Assembly: GCF_002979475.1 (NCBI RefSeq)
Contig: NZ_PCOY01000028.1
Span: 1-39,703 of the forward strand
Reading direction: 5' to 3'
DNA: 39,703 nt
Source of the DNA: Microbacterium sp. MYb62
GTDB taxonomy: Bacteria > Actinomycetota > Actinomycetes > Actinomycetales > Microbacteriaceae
The notes below the pieces were generated by a model, which made no database searches, was not told where the DNA came from, and worked only from the letters and a program-made list of their open reading frames with translations. Positions within the stretch are counted from its first letter, which is position 1. Each line of letters begins with the position of its first letter. The position numbers and the translations under genes were made by a program. Shown here piece by piece: positions 24,517-31,214 of this stretch.

Positions 24517-25131
24517 GTGCGCCCGTCGTCCGATCCTCGCCCGTCGTCCGTCCCCCGCCTGAGCGTCCTCGCCCTCGTCGGCATGCTCGCCCTCGCCGGG
24601 TGCTCGTCCGCTCCGTCCTCCTCCGGCCCCGCCTCCGCCGAAGATTCCGGAGGATCGACGGAATCCGCCCCGACATCGGAATCGGCGGACACGATCATCA
24701 CCTGCACGGACATCGAGCCGCTCGCCGCGCCGATCACGGCGGGGTTCTCGTTCTCCGCCGACGACTCCTCGGAGGGCCCCTCCGACACGACCTGCGTCTG
24801 GGTGAACGAGGCGGTCGCGTCCGCGTCGACGGCGCTCGAGGACTACGCCTCCCTCGCCGTCGGGATCGACGGGACGACATGGAGCGCCGAGGAGCTGCGC
24901 ACGCTCGCCGGCGCAACCGACGACCCTCGAGCCGCGGCCCTCGACGGACGCGTGCTCCTGCTCGGCGACGGCGACACGCTCGGCGAGGTCGGCTCCGTGC
25001 AGCTGCTCTCCCCGCGGGGGACGGTCACGATCGTGGCGACGGGGACGCTGCTGTCGGCATCGCCGGACACGGCCATCCCGGTGGATGCGGTCCTCGACGT
25101 CGCCGCCGACGTCGGCGCCCTCCGTCCGTAG
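24517..25131 (+). CDS. Predicted lipoprotein, unknown function
   Basis: 204 residues from GTG 24517, chosen because GGGAGG (24502-24507) is 9 bases ahead; ATG 24508 in frame adds three residues but overlaps that site too closely. The signal peptide has a hydrophobic core (LSVLALVGMLALAGC) and lipobox LAGC. A Ser/Pro/Glu-rich linker follows, then a domain with two further cysteines (ITCTDIEPLA, TTCVWVNE) that may form a disulphide, as in DUF3558-like lipoproteins of actinobacteria. The family assignment is tentative. Confidence 0.75.
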   Translation: MRPSSDPRPSSVPRLSVLALVGMLALAGCSSAPSSSGPASAEDSGGSTESAPTSESADTIITCTDIEPLAAPITAGFSFSADDSSEGPSDTTCVWVNEAVASASTALEDYASLAVGIDGTTWSAEELRTLAGATDDPRAAALDGRVLLLGDGDTLGEVGSVQLLSPRGTVTIVATGTLLSASPDTAIPVDAVLDVAADVGALRP

Positions 25132-25140
25132 CGCGTCGGG

Positions 25141-25740
25141 TCAGCGCTGCCAGTTGTCGGCGAGCTTGTTCAGCAGCCGGGCGAGCTCGACGCGCTCGTC
25201 GTCGGTGAACGAGGCGAGAGCCGTGGTGAGCAGCTCGCGCCGTTCGCCGCGCATGCCCCGGGCGAGTCGACGGCCTTCGTCGGTCAGGGCGATGCGGGTG
25301 CGCCTGGCGTCATCGGGATCGGCCTCCCGGCGCACGAAACCGTGCTCGACCCCCTGCTGCACGAGCCGCGAGGCGCGCGGCTGATCGACGCCGATCGCCG
25401 CACCGAGGTCGCTCACGCTGAGCGGGGAGGATGCCGCGGCGAGCGCCTCCAGCATCCGCATGCGCGCGGGGCCGCCGAGCCGTCCGGAGGGGTCCGCCAT
25501 CCACGGGGGCATGCCCGGGTGTCCGCGGTGGTGATCGAAGTGGTCGTGCGCATCGTCGCCGTCGCGTCCTCCGTGCGGACCGCCGTGCCAGCCGTGCGGA
25601 CCGCCGTGACCTCGGCCGCGTTCGGAGCCGCGCCCTCCGGGGCCGCGCTCCCCCGGACGGCGTCCGCGCAGGCGGGACAGCGCCTGGGCGATGGCTTCGG
25701 CGGGATCCGGCGCTGCGGAGTCGTGCGATTCGGTGGTCAC
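25141..25740 (-). CDS. MarR-family regulator with a Gly/His/Arg-rich insert
   Basis: 199 residues, GTG start 25738-25740. Between a short N-terminal helix and the winged helix lies a tract at about 24-75 almost entirely Gly, His, Arg, Asp and Pro (for example GGPHGWHGGPHGGRDGDD, then DHFDHHRGHPG). The MarR domain follows (about 85-195; LSVSDLGAAIGVDQPRASRL and the wing DPDDARRTRIALTDEG). The histidines suggest metal binding, but that is inference. It is divergent from another His-rich winged-helix gene, with a motif-dense 103-bp control region between. Confidence 0.85.
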   Translation of the reverse strand: MTTESHDSAAPDPAEAIAQALSRLRGRRPGERGPGGRGSERGRGHGGPHGWHGGPHGGRDGDDAHDHFDHHRGHPGMPPWMADPSGRLGGPARMRMLEALAAASSPLSVSDLGAAIGVDQPRASRLVQQGVEHGFVRREADPDDARRTRIALTDEGRRLARGMRGERRELLTTALASFTDDERVELARLLNKLADNWQR

Positions 25741-25746
25741 AGATCG

Positions 25747-25752
25747 ATTTTA
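25747..25752 (-). promoter_or_regulatory. Leaderless-type -10 (TAAAAT) of the MarR gene
   Basis: On the minus strand TAAAAT (25752 to 25747), 6 bases, then GTG 25740. It overlaps the first ACATG motif of the control region. Confidence 0.5.
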
Positions 25753-25820
25753 CATGCGACTTGACATGCATTGCGACCACATGTCACACTACATGTACAT
25801 GCACTGTGACATACACATGC
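25752..25820. promoter_or_regulatory. ACATG-rich operator array between two His-rich regulators
   Basis: ACATGC or ACATGT occurs six times (25752, 25764, 25779, 25791, 25797, 25815). Two perfect inverted repeats are embedded: TGACATG-N11-CATGTCA (25762-25786) and ATGTCAC-N18-GTGACAT (25781-25812), sharing an arm, plus TACATGTA (25790-25797). It covers the promoters of both divergent genes, so it is a strong candidate binding site for one or both. Confidence 0.7.
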
Positions 25821-25843
25821 ACACTGACAACTAAGGACTTCCC

Positions 25844-26560
25844 ATGAACACCTCTGAATCACCGAACCCCGAGAACACCCCCCGCCCCTTCGGCTACTGG
25901 CTGAAGGCCGCCGACCGCCTGATGGCGGCCGAATTCGCCACAGCCTTCGACAGCGAGCACGCGAGTCGCCGCGACTGGCGCCTCCTCAACGTCATCGACG
26001 GCACCGTCCCCGCCGACCGACCGATGAACGGCCACAAGCTGCACCGGCTCGTCGAACGCGGCTGGGTCGCACCCGAGGGCGACGGTTGGACACTCACCGA
26101 CGACGGACGCGCCGCGAAGGAACGTCTCGGCGCCATCGTCGACGAGATCCGCGCGAAGGTGTCGGGCGCCGTCTCCGATGAGGAGATGGCCACGACTCTC
26201 GCATCGCTCGAGAAGATCGCCCGCGCCTTCGGCTGGGACGAGGAGACTCCTCTTCCCCGCGGTCGCCGGCACGGCTTCGGCGGACACGGTCGCGGACGCG
26301 GCTTCCCCCGTGGCTTCGGCCACCCGTTCGGACGCGGCTTCGGCCACGGTCACGGTGCGCGCTTCGAGCACGACGAGGACCACGGCTTCGCACACGGACG
26401 CGGTCACGGCTTCGGGCCGGACGGGCACAGCGGTCACCGCGGCCAGGGACACGACCGCGGCCGGGAACACGGCCACGGCCCGCACCGTGCCGAGCGGATC
26501 GCTCAGCACGCGTTCGAGCGCGGCTTCGACGCGGGCTTCGCCCGCGGACGCGACGCCTGA
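25844..26560 (+). CDS. Winged-helix (MarR/PadR-like) protein with a long Gly/His-rich tail
   Basis: 238 residues. The N-terminal half (about 15-125) is helical with a wing (VERGWVAPEGDGWTLTDDGR) and resembles single-domain MarR-like proteins, including the 134-residue protein at 36185. The second half (about 140-225) is dominated by Gly, His, Arg and Phe (GRRHGFGGHGRGRGF, FEHDEDHGFAHGRGHG), ending in an amphipathic helix (AERIAQHAFERGFDAGFARG). Metal binding or nucleic-acid/condensate behaviour are possibilities; neither is shown. Divergent from the His-rich MarR gene. A strong terminator lies 34 bases downstream. Confidence 0.8.
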   Translation: MNTSESPNPENTPRPFGYWLKAADRLMAAEFATAFDSEHASRRDWRLLNVIDGTVPADRPMNGHKLHRLVERGWVAPEGDGWTLTDDGRAAKERLGAIVDEIRAKVSGAVSDEEMATTLASLEKIARAFGWDEETPLPRGRRHGFGGHGRGRGFPRGFGHPFGRGFGHGHGARFEHDEDHGFAHGRGHGFGPDGHSGHRGQGHDRGREHGHGPHRAERIAQHAFERGFDAGFARGRDA

Positions 26561-26593
26561 CCGGCAGCGCAACTCCCCGAGAACGAGACCGAG

Positions 26594-26622
26594 ACGCCTC
26601 ACCCGACTGCCGGGTGAGGCGT
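26594..26622 (+). terminator. Intrinsic terminator after the His-rich gene
   Basis: Perfect 12-bp stem ACGCCTCACCCG / CGGGTGAGGCGT with a 5-base loop (ACTGC), followed by TTCGCATCC. The T-run is short, as is common in high-GC actinobacteria. Confidence 0.8.
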
Positions 26623-26647
26623 TTCGCATCCTCGGAGACCGGAGGGC

Positions 26648-26707
26648 GAGATCGAGAGGGGCGAGATCGAGAGGGGAGAGATCGAGAGGGGCGAGATCGA
26701 GAGGGGA
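26648..26707. repeat. 15-bp tandem repeat downstream of the TetR gene
   Basis: Four units of GAGATCGAGAGGGG(C/A) at 26648, 26663, 26678 and 26693, the last base alternating C, A, C, A (a 30-bp higher-order period). It begins 12 bases beyond the tetR-type gene stop. Purine-rich on the plus strand. Confidence 0.9.
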
Positions 26708-26719
26708 GAGAGACCCGCC

Positions 26720-27364
26720 TCAGGGAACGAGGAGCGCGATCGCCGACTCCTCCGCGCCCGCCGCGCGGAGCCGGCCGCGCATCGCGGCGGCGGCGATCGC
26801 ATACGGCCGCTCATCGTCGAGCAGCAGCGAGCGGGAGTTGGCCTCTTCATAGAGCGCCACCAGCTCGAACGCCAGCACCTCGATGTCGGCATCGATCTCG
26901 CCGGCAGCCACCGCGTGCTGCAGCTGGGCGTCGATGTATCCGTACCAGCTGATCTGCGCCGCTCGCACGGCATCGCTCACGGGACCGGTCTTCGAATCGA
27001 GGTCGGCCGCCGTCGCGGCGAAGAAGCAGCCCCCGGTGAAGACCCGATCCTTGGAGTACTCCAGCGAGTTGCGCATGAGCGCGGCCAGACGGCGCACCCC
27101 GCGCGGCTGCTCCCTGGCCGGCTCGACGATCTTCGCGAGGAAGATCTCGCGGGCGGCGGCGATCGTCGCCAACTGCAGCCCCTCCTTGCTGTGGAAGAGC
27201 GTCGCGATGCTGCTCTTGCTCGACCCGGATGCCTCGGCGAGCCGACCGATCGTCAGCCCGTCGAGCCCTTCCACCGAGGCGAGGTCCGTCGCGCTCTGCA
27301 GCACGATGCGGCGCGAGGCGTCACCGCGCGCTCGGCGCCCGTCCACGACCGCGTTCTCCGTCAT
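26720..27364 (-). CDS. TetR-family repressor
   Basis: 214 residues. The N-terminal helix-turn-helix (about 18-62) reads TIGRLAEASGSSKSSIATLF followed by HSKEGLQ, the standard TetR signature; the C-terminal ligand domain has TGGCFFAATAADLDS, as in TetR proteins of the YxaF/LmrA-like group. ATG 27362-27364 lies 6 bases after a TATACT hexamer (27371-27376, minus strand), so the message is probably leaderless. Two operators between it and the divergent alpha/beta hydrolase suggest it represses both. Confidence 0.9.
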   Translation of the reverse strand: MTENAVVDGRRARGDASRRIVLQSATDLASVEGLDGLTIGRLAEASGSSKSSIATLFHSKEGLQLATIAAAREIFLAKIVEPAREQPRGVRRLAALMRNSLEYSKDRVFTGGCFFAATAADLDSKTGPVSDAVRAAQISWYGYIDAQLQHAVAAGEIDADIEVLAFELVALYEEANSRSLLLDDERPYAIAAAAMRGRLRAAGAEESAIALLVP

Positions 27365-27370
27365 GCCCCT

Positions 27371-27416
27371 AGTATACGAACGATCGTTCGCCTAGTATAC
27401 GTATGATCGTTCGTAT
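27371..27416. promoter_or_regulatory. Twin TetR operators with overlapping divergent promoters
   Basis: Operator 1 is the perfect palindrome CGAACGATCGTTCG (27377-27390). Operator 2 is ATACGTATGATCGTTCGTAT (27397-27416), with 8 of 10 base pairs symmetric. Their centres are 23 bp apart, about two turns, as for cooperative TetR dimers. TAGTATACG precedes each, giving TATACT for the tetR-type gene (27376 to 27371) and TATGAT (27402-27407) as a possible -10 for the hydrolase. Confidence 0.8.
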
Positions 27417-27436
27417 TGTTCTGGCGAAGGAGCCCC

Positions 27437-28384
27437 ATGCCATCCGTTCCCGCACTGCTCTCGCGCAGCATCCGCACCGCCGCCGCGTTCTCCCCCCGCC
27501 TCGCCGGCGACATCGCCATCCGCGTCTTCTTCACGACCTCGCCGCGGATGCCGGTGCGCGACGCGGATGCACCGACGCACGGCGACGCCCGTCGCGGAAA
27601 GCTGCGCGTGCGCGACGTCGACGTGGCCAGCTACGAATGGGGCACGGGATCGCGTACGGTCCTGCTCCTGCACGGCTGGCGCGGTCGGGCATCGCAGTTC
27701 GCCCCGCTCGTGCGCGAGCTCGTCGCCGAGGGGTTCCGCGTCGTCTCCTTCGACGCGCCGACCCACGGCTCCTCGGGCGGTCGACGCACCGACATCCGCG
27801 ACTGGGTCGACGCCGCCGAACAGCTGCAGACGAGCCACGGCCCGTTCGCGGCGATCGTTGGCCACTCGTTCGGCGCCCTCGCGGCCGTGACCGCAGCCCG
27901 ATCGACCGTTCCCGTCCCGGCCGTGGCCGCGATCGCGGGCGCAGCCGGCCCAGATGCCTTCCTCGCGGAGTTCGCCAGGGAGTTCCGCCTCGACGATCGC
28001 ACGACCACCCGCCTCGTCGAACGGTTCCGCGAGCGCCTCGACGTGGATCAGACGACGGCATCCGCACGATACGACGGCGCTCGGCACCCCCTCCCGGCGC
28101 ACACCTCGCTGCTCGTCGTGCACGACCGCCAGGACCGCCGCATGCCCGATGGCGACTCGCTGCGCCTGCACGAGGCCCACGGCGAGCGATCCCGCCTGCT
28201 CCGCACCGCGGGCCTCGGCCACACGAGGGTGCTGTCGGCCGATGCCACCCTCGACGCGGTCGTCGCACTGATCGTGCGCGGACTCGACGGTGTCGACGCA
28301 CTCGGCACGACGACCACGGAGGAGACGCCTTCGGCGGTCAGTGCGAGCGACGCCGTGCCAGTGGGAGGAGAGCGGCAGCCGTGA
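27437..28384 (+). CDS. Alpha/beta hydrolase
   Basis: 315 residues from ATG 27437 (GAAGGAG at 27426-27432). Oxyanion region LLLHGWRG, nucleophile elbow GHSFGA (catalytic Ser), acid near LLVVHDRQDRRMP (Asp) and the catalytic His in GLGHTRVL fit an alpha/beta hydrolase without a signal peptide. Substrate unknown. Divergent from the TetR gene whose operators it shares. The last 47 bases overlap the 3' end of the convergent MFS gene. Confidence 0.88.
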   Translation: MPSVPALLSRSIRTAAAFSPRLAGDIAIRVFFTTSPRMPVRDADAPTHGDARRGKLRVRDVDVASYEWGTGSRTVLLLHGWRGRASQFAPLVRELVAEGFRVVSFDAPTHGSSGGRRTDIRDWVDAAEQLQTSHGPFAAIVGHSFGALAAVTAARSTVPVPAVAAIAGAAGPDAFLAEFAREFRLDDRTTTRLVERFRERLDVDQTTASARYDGARHPLPAHTSLLVVHDRQDRRMPDGDSLRLHEAHGERSRLLRTAGLGHTRVLSADATLDAVVALIVRGLDGVDALGTTTTEETPSAVSASDAVPVGGERQP

Positions 28385-29681
28385 CGACGACGGCCGCCAC
28401 GATCACCGCCGCGACGAACCCTCCCGTGACGAGGACCGCGGCGATGGTGCCGAACACCGCGATTCCGAGTCCGCCTCCGAGCGCGAACCCCACCTCCTGG
28501 ATCGCCCCGACCTGCCCGGCCTGATCCTCGGTCGTCACCTCGAACAGCGCGGTCGCGGCGAGCGTCGCGCCGACTCCGAAGCCGAGTCCGACGAGCACGA
28601 GGGGCACGGCCACGACCGCGGGGTCGAGCGCGAGCCAGCCGAGCCCCGCAGCCTGCAGGACGAGAGCGAGCACGGTGAGGGCGTTCGCCGACACCCAGCG
28701 CAGAGCCAGCGGGGCCACGACACCGCCGATCGCGATCGCCGCAGCCTGGGGCAGCAGAGCGATGCCCGCCTCGGCGGCGCTCTGCCCGCGGGTGTCCTGC
28801 AGGTGCAGGCTCACCAGCAGCACCGATGCCGCCGAGGCCCCACTGCTCACCACGATGCGGATGATCGCCGGACTGAAGCCCGGCACGCGGAACAGCCCCA
28901 TGTCGATGAGCGGATCGCGGAGCCGCTGCTGCCGCCGCACGAAGAAGACCAGGCTGACGACGGCGACCACGGCCGCGACGGCGGCCGACAGCGGTTCGGC
29001 GAGAGCCTCGTGGAGCGCGAAGACGAGAGCCCCGAGGGCGATGATCGACGAGAGGATGCTCAGCGCATCCCACGACGACCGCAGCGAGCTGCGGGAGTCG
29101 GGAACGAGCCACAGCGCCAGCAGGCCCGCGATCACGGCGAGCGGAACGCTTCCCAGCAGCAGCCAGCGCCACCCCGGCCCTTCCGCGAGCAGCCCGCCCA
29201 GCACGGGTCCGAGCGCGCTCCCGGTGCCGAACGTGGCCGTCCACAGCCCGTAGGCGAGCACGCGTTCGCGCGCATGGAACTTGGCGCCGATCGTCGCGAC
29301 CACCCCCGCGACGACGAAGGCCTCGGCGACTCCCAGCAGGGCGCGGACGACGATGAGGAGCAGACCGCTCGTGGCGAACCCGCCCACCGCGTTGAGTGCA
29401 GCGAACCCGGCGAGACCGATGATGACGATGGTCTTCCGCCCGAACGCATCCCCGATCCGCGAGGCGACGATCAGCGTCGCAGCCAGGGAGAGCGCGTACA
29501 CGTCGACGAGCCAGAGCCCCTCCGTGTCGCTCAGCCCCAGCTCACCTCGGATCGCGGGGAGTGCGGTGGAGACACTGCTGATCGCGAGGGCGCCGATGAG
29601 CACGCCGAGCAGAAGGGGGACCATCGCGAACCAGAGCCGGAGAGACGATCGGTTGCCGCTGAGAGTGGGGGTGGAAGTCAC
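28338..29681 (-). CDS. MFS transporter, DHA2-type drug exporter
   Basis: 447 residues from GTG 29679-29681. Membrane helices begin at about residue 16 (WFAMVPLLLGVLIGALAISS); SRIGDAFGRK is the loop 2-3 motif, and RALLGVAEAFVVAG follows. The helix count (around 14) and motif C-like LGPVLGGLLAE point to the DHA2 drug:H+ antiporter family. It is divergent from an HxlR regulator with inverted repeats between, the usual arrangement for an inducible exporter. It overlaps the hydrolase gene tail-to-tail by 47 bases. Confidence 0.88.
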   Translation of the reverse strand: MTSTPTLSGNRSSLRLWFAMVPLLLGVLIGALAISSVSTALPAIRGELGLSDTEGLWLVDVYALSLAATLIVASRIGDAFGRKTIVIIGLAGFAALNAVGGFATSGLLLIVVRALLGVAEAFVVAGVVATIGAKFHARERVLAYGLWTATFGTGSALGPVLGGLLAEGPGWRWLLLGSVPLAVIAGLLALWLVPDSRSSLRSSWDALSILSSIIALGALVFALHEALAEPLSAAVAAVVAVVSLVFFVRRQQRLRDPLIDMGLFRVPGFSPAIIRIVVSSGASAASVLLVSLHLQDTRGQSAAEAGIALLPQAAAIAIGGVVAPLALRWVSANALTVLALVLQAAGLGWLALDPAVVAVPLVLVGLGFGVGATLAATALFEVTTEDQAGQVGAIQEVGFALGGGLGIAVFGTIAAVLVTGGFVAAVIVAAVVVTAAALLPLARRRSH

Positions 29682-29690
29682 CTGCTCAGT

Positions 29691-29746
29691 CTGTAAAGTA
29701 CAGACAGGGGACACAAGTACTGTCATTTTTGTCACGTACTGACAGT
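29691..29746. promoter_or_regulatory. HxlR operator region (first HxlR gene)
   Basis: Two inverted repeats: CTGTA-AAG-TACAG (29691-29703) and ACTGTCA-N14-TGACAGT (29719-29746). Both lie between the divergent exporter and HxlR genes and are likely binding sites for the HxlR protein. Confidence 0.65.
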
Positions 29747-29785
29747 TTGGATACCACGGCAGTCTGGAAACCGAGGAGGCCACCG

Positions 29786-30190
29786 GTGAGAGAGAAGACC
29801 GCACGGATCGTTCGCGAATGGACCGAGTCCTGCGACGCCGAGGTGTCGATCGCCGTGCTCGGCGGAGCCTGGAAGCCCAGCATCCTGACCCTGCTCGGCG
29901 AACACGAGGTGCTGCGCTTCGGCGAACTCGGACGGCTCCTGCAGGACCCGACCGCGCGTGTGCTCACCCGTCAGCTGCGCGAGCTCGAGGAAGACGGCCT
30001 CATCACCAGGACGATCTACCGGCAGGTTCCTCCCAAAGTCGAGTACCGCCTCAGCGAGCTCGGCGTGAGCTCCGGGCGGCTGCTCGCGGAGATGACGCGC
30101 TGGGGCACGCTCTACGCCGGACGCCAGCGGGCGACCCTGACGACACCGGAACAGGGCGTCGAACAGGGCATCGAACAGGTGACGGCGTGA
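29786..30190 (+). CDS. HxlR-family regulator
   Basis: 134 residues from GTG 29786, chosen for the perfect AGGAGG 6 bases ahead; an upstream TTG (29729) has no such site. The winged helix reads VSIAVLGGAWKPSILTLLGE, RFGELGRLL, RVLTRQLRELEEDGLI and the wing VPPKVEYRLSELG, the typical HxlR layout, with a conserved N-terminal Cys (ESCDAE) that is redox-sensitive in some relatives. Its stop overlaps the start of the NIPSNAP gene (GTGA), so the two are co-translated. The divergent exporter is the likely target. Confidence 0.9.
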   Translation: MREKTARIVREWTESCDAEVSIAVLGGAWKPSILTLLGEHEVLRFGELGRLLQDPTARVLTRQLRELEEDGLITRTIYRQVPPKVEYRLSELGVSSGRLLAEMTRWGTLYAGRQRATLTTPEQGVEQGIEQVTA

Positions 30191-30501
30191 TCACCTGCGT
30201 CGTCACGTACACGATCGATCCGGCCAGGGTCGACGCATTCGAGGCCTTCGCGCGCGCGTGGATGGGCCTCGTGGCGCGCCACGGTGGCATCCATCACGGC
30301 TATTTCCTGCCGGGCGAAGGAGCGAGCGACGAAGCCCTGGCGCTGTTCTCCTTCCCGTCTCTCGCGGACTACGAGGTGTACCGCGCGAGGTTCGGAGTCG
30401 ATCCGGAGTTCATCGAGGCGGACAGCATCCGCGACTCGAGCGGATGCGTGCTCCGCTACGAACGGACGTTCATGCGACCGTTGCTGCCGTCGGACCTCTG
30501 A
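30187..30501 (+). CDS. NIPSNAP-family (dimeric alpha/beta barrel) protein
   Basis: 104 residues, GTG start overlapping the HxlR stop by 4 bases. VTYTIDPARVDAFEAFARAW, ALFSFPSLADYEVYRARFG and RYERTFMRPL match the NIPSNAP/ferredoxin-like fold often found beside HxlR regulators. No catalytic residues can be named. Its role with the exporter is not known. Confidence 0.82.
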   Translation: MITCVVTYTIDPARVDAFEAFARAWMGLVARHGGIHHGYFLPGEGASDEALALFSFPSLADYEVYRARFGVDPEFIEADSIRDSSGCVLRYERTFMRPLLPSDL

Positions 30502-30519
30502 CGCAGGAGCGGTGCCCGC

Positions 30520-30663
30520 CCGGCATCGCGGTGTTCAGCGGCAGCGCGGTGTTCAGCGGCAGCGCGGTGTTCAGCGGCAGCGCGGTGTTCAGCGGCAGCG
30601 CGGTGTTCAGCGGCAGCGCGGTGTTCAGCGGCAGCGCGGTGTTCAGCGGCAGCGCGGTGTTCA
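30520..30663 (-). repeat. Eight 18-bp tandem repeats starting at the soxR stop codon
   Basis: On the minus strand, units TGAACACCGCGCTGCCGC run head to tail from the soxR stop (30663) to 30520; seven are near-identical and the last ends GATGCCGG. Similarity extends about 13 bases back into the soxR coding end (ACCGCGCCGCATC). Because 18 is a multiple of three, each unit repeats an in-frame TGA. The plus strand would encode VFSGSA repeats, but that frame has no gene support. Confidence 0.95.
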
Positions 30664-31101
30664 GATGCGGCGCGGTCCGGGGCCGTCGATGCCGAGCGCG
30701 TCCTCGGGATTGAGCAGACGACAGGCCTTGAGCGAGAGGCAGCCGCAGCCGATGCATCCGGTGAGCTCACGCCGCAGGTGCTCGAGCTGCGTACGCCGCA
30801 GGTCGAGCTGCGCACGCCACAGCTTCGCCACCCGCTGCCAGTCCCGCTGCGAGGGCGGCTCATCCACCGGAAGGCTCTGGAAGACCTCGTGCACGTCGGT
30901 GAGCGGGATTCCGAGACGCTTCGCGACCACGATCAGTGAGATCCGCCGCAGCATGTGCCGACGGTAGCGACGCTGGTTGCCCGCGGTCCGCGTCGATGCG
31001 ATGAGACCGAGCTGCTCGTAGAAGTGCAGCGCCGTCGCCGGGACGCCGCTGCGCCGGACGACCTCGCCGATCGCCAGCAGATCATCGGGTTCCAAAGACA
31101 T
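30661..31101 (-). CDS. soxR: SoxR, [2Fe-2S] redox-sensing MerR-family regulator
   Basis: 146 residues. MerR winged helix (about 8-75; LAIGEVVRRSGVPATALHFY, QRRYRRHMLRRI), dimer helix (about 80-115), and the iron-sulphur loop CIGCGCLSLKAC with all four SoxR cysteines, followed by RLLNPED. SoxR senses redox-cycling compounds through its cluster and activates promoters with an over-long spacer. A near-consensus SoxR box lies between it and the divergent MFS gene. GGAGGCGAAG precedes ATG 31099-31101. In actinobacteria SoxR usually controls a few efflux and oxidoreductase genes, as here. Confidence 0.96.
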   Translation of the reverse strand: MSLEPDDLLAIGEVVRRSGVPATALHFYEQLGLIASTRTAGNQRRYRRHMLRRISLIVVAKRLGIPLTDVHEVFQSLPVDEPPSQRDWQRVAKLWRAQLDLRRTQLEHLRRELTGCIGCGCLSLKACRLLNPEDALGIDGPGPRRI

Positions 31102-31113
31102 CTTCGCCTCCTC

Positions 31114-31144
31114 TTGACCTCGAGTTTACTCGAGGTATTAGCGT
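31114..31144 (+). promoter_or_regulatory. SoxR-activated promoter with SoxR box
   Basis: The palindrome CCTCGAGTTTACTCGAGG (31118-31135; perfect 8-bp arms) differs from the enterobacterial SoxR site CCTCAAGTTAACTTGAGG at three positions. It lies between TTGACC (31114-31119) and TAGCGT (31139-31144), which are separated by 19 bp, the over-long spacing used by MerR-family activators. Confidence 0.85.
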
Positions 31145-31214
31145 GACGATCGGTCGCCGAGGAACGGCGCCGCCGGGTGTGCTCCACCCGTTCCGACGCC
31201 ACGAAGGACTCCCG

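Noticed and set aside
28290..29696. 468-codon plus-strand frame opposite the DHA2 exporter
   Set aside because: A shadow of the exporter gene, hydrophilic Arg/Glu/His-rich translation without motifs.
30258..30713. Protein with VFSGSA repeats on the plus strand
   Set aside because: The frame is simply open through the 18-bp repeat and overlaps the NIPSNAP gene and soxR; it has no ribosome site or conserved domain.
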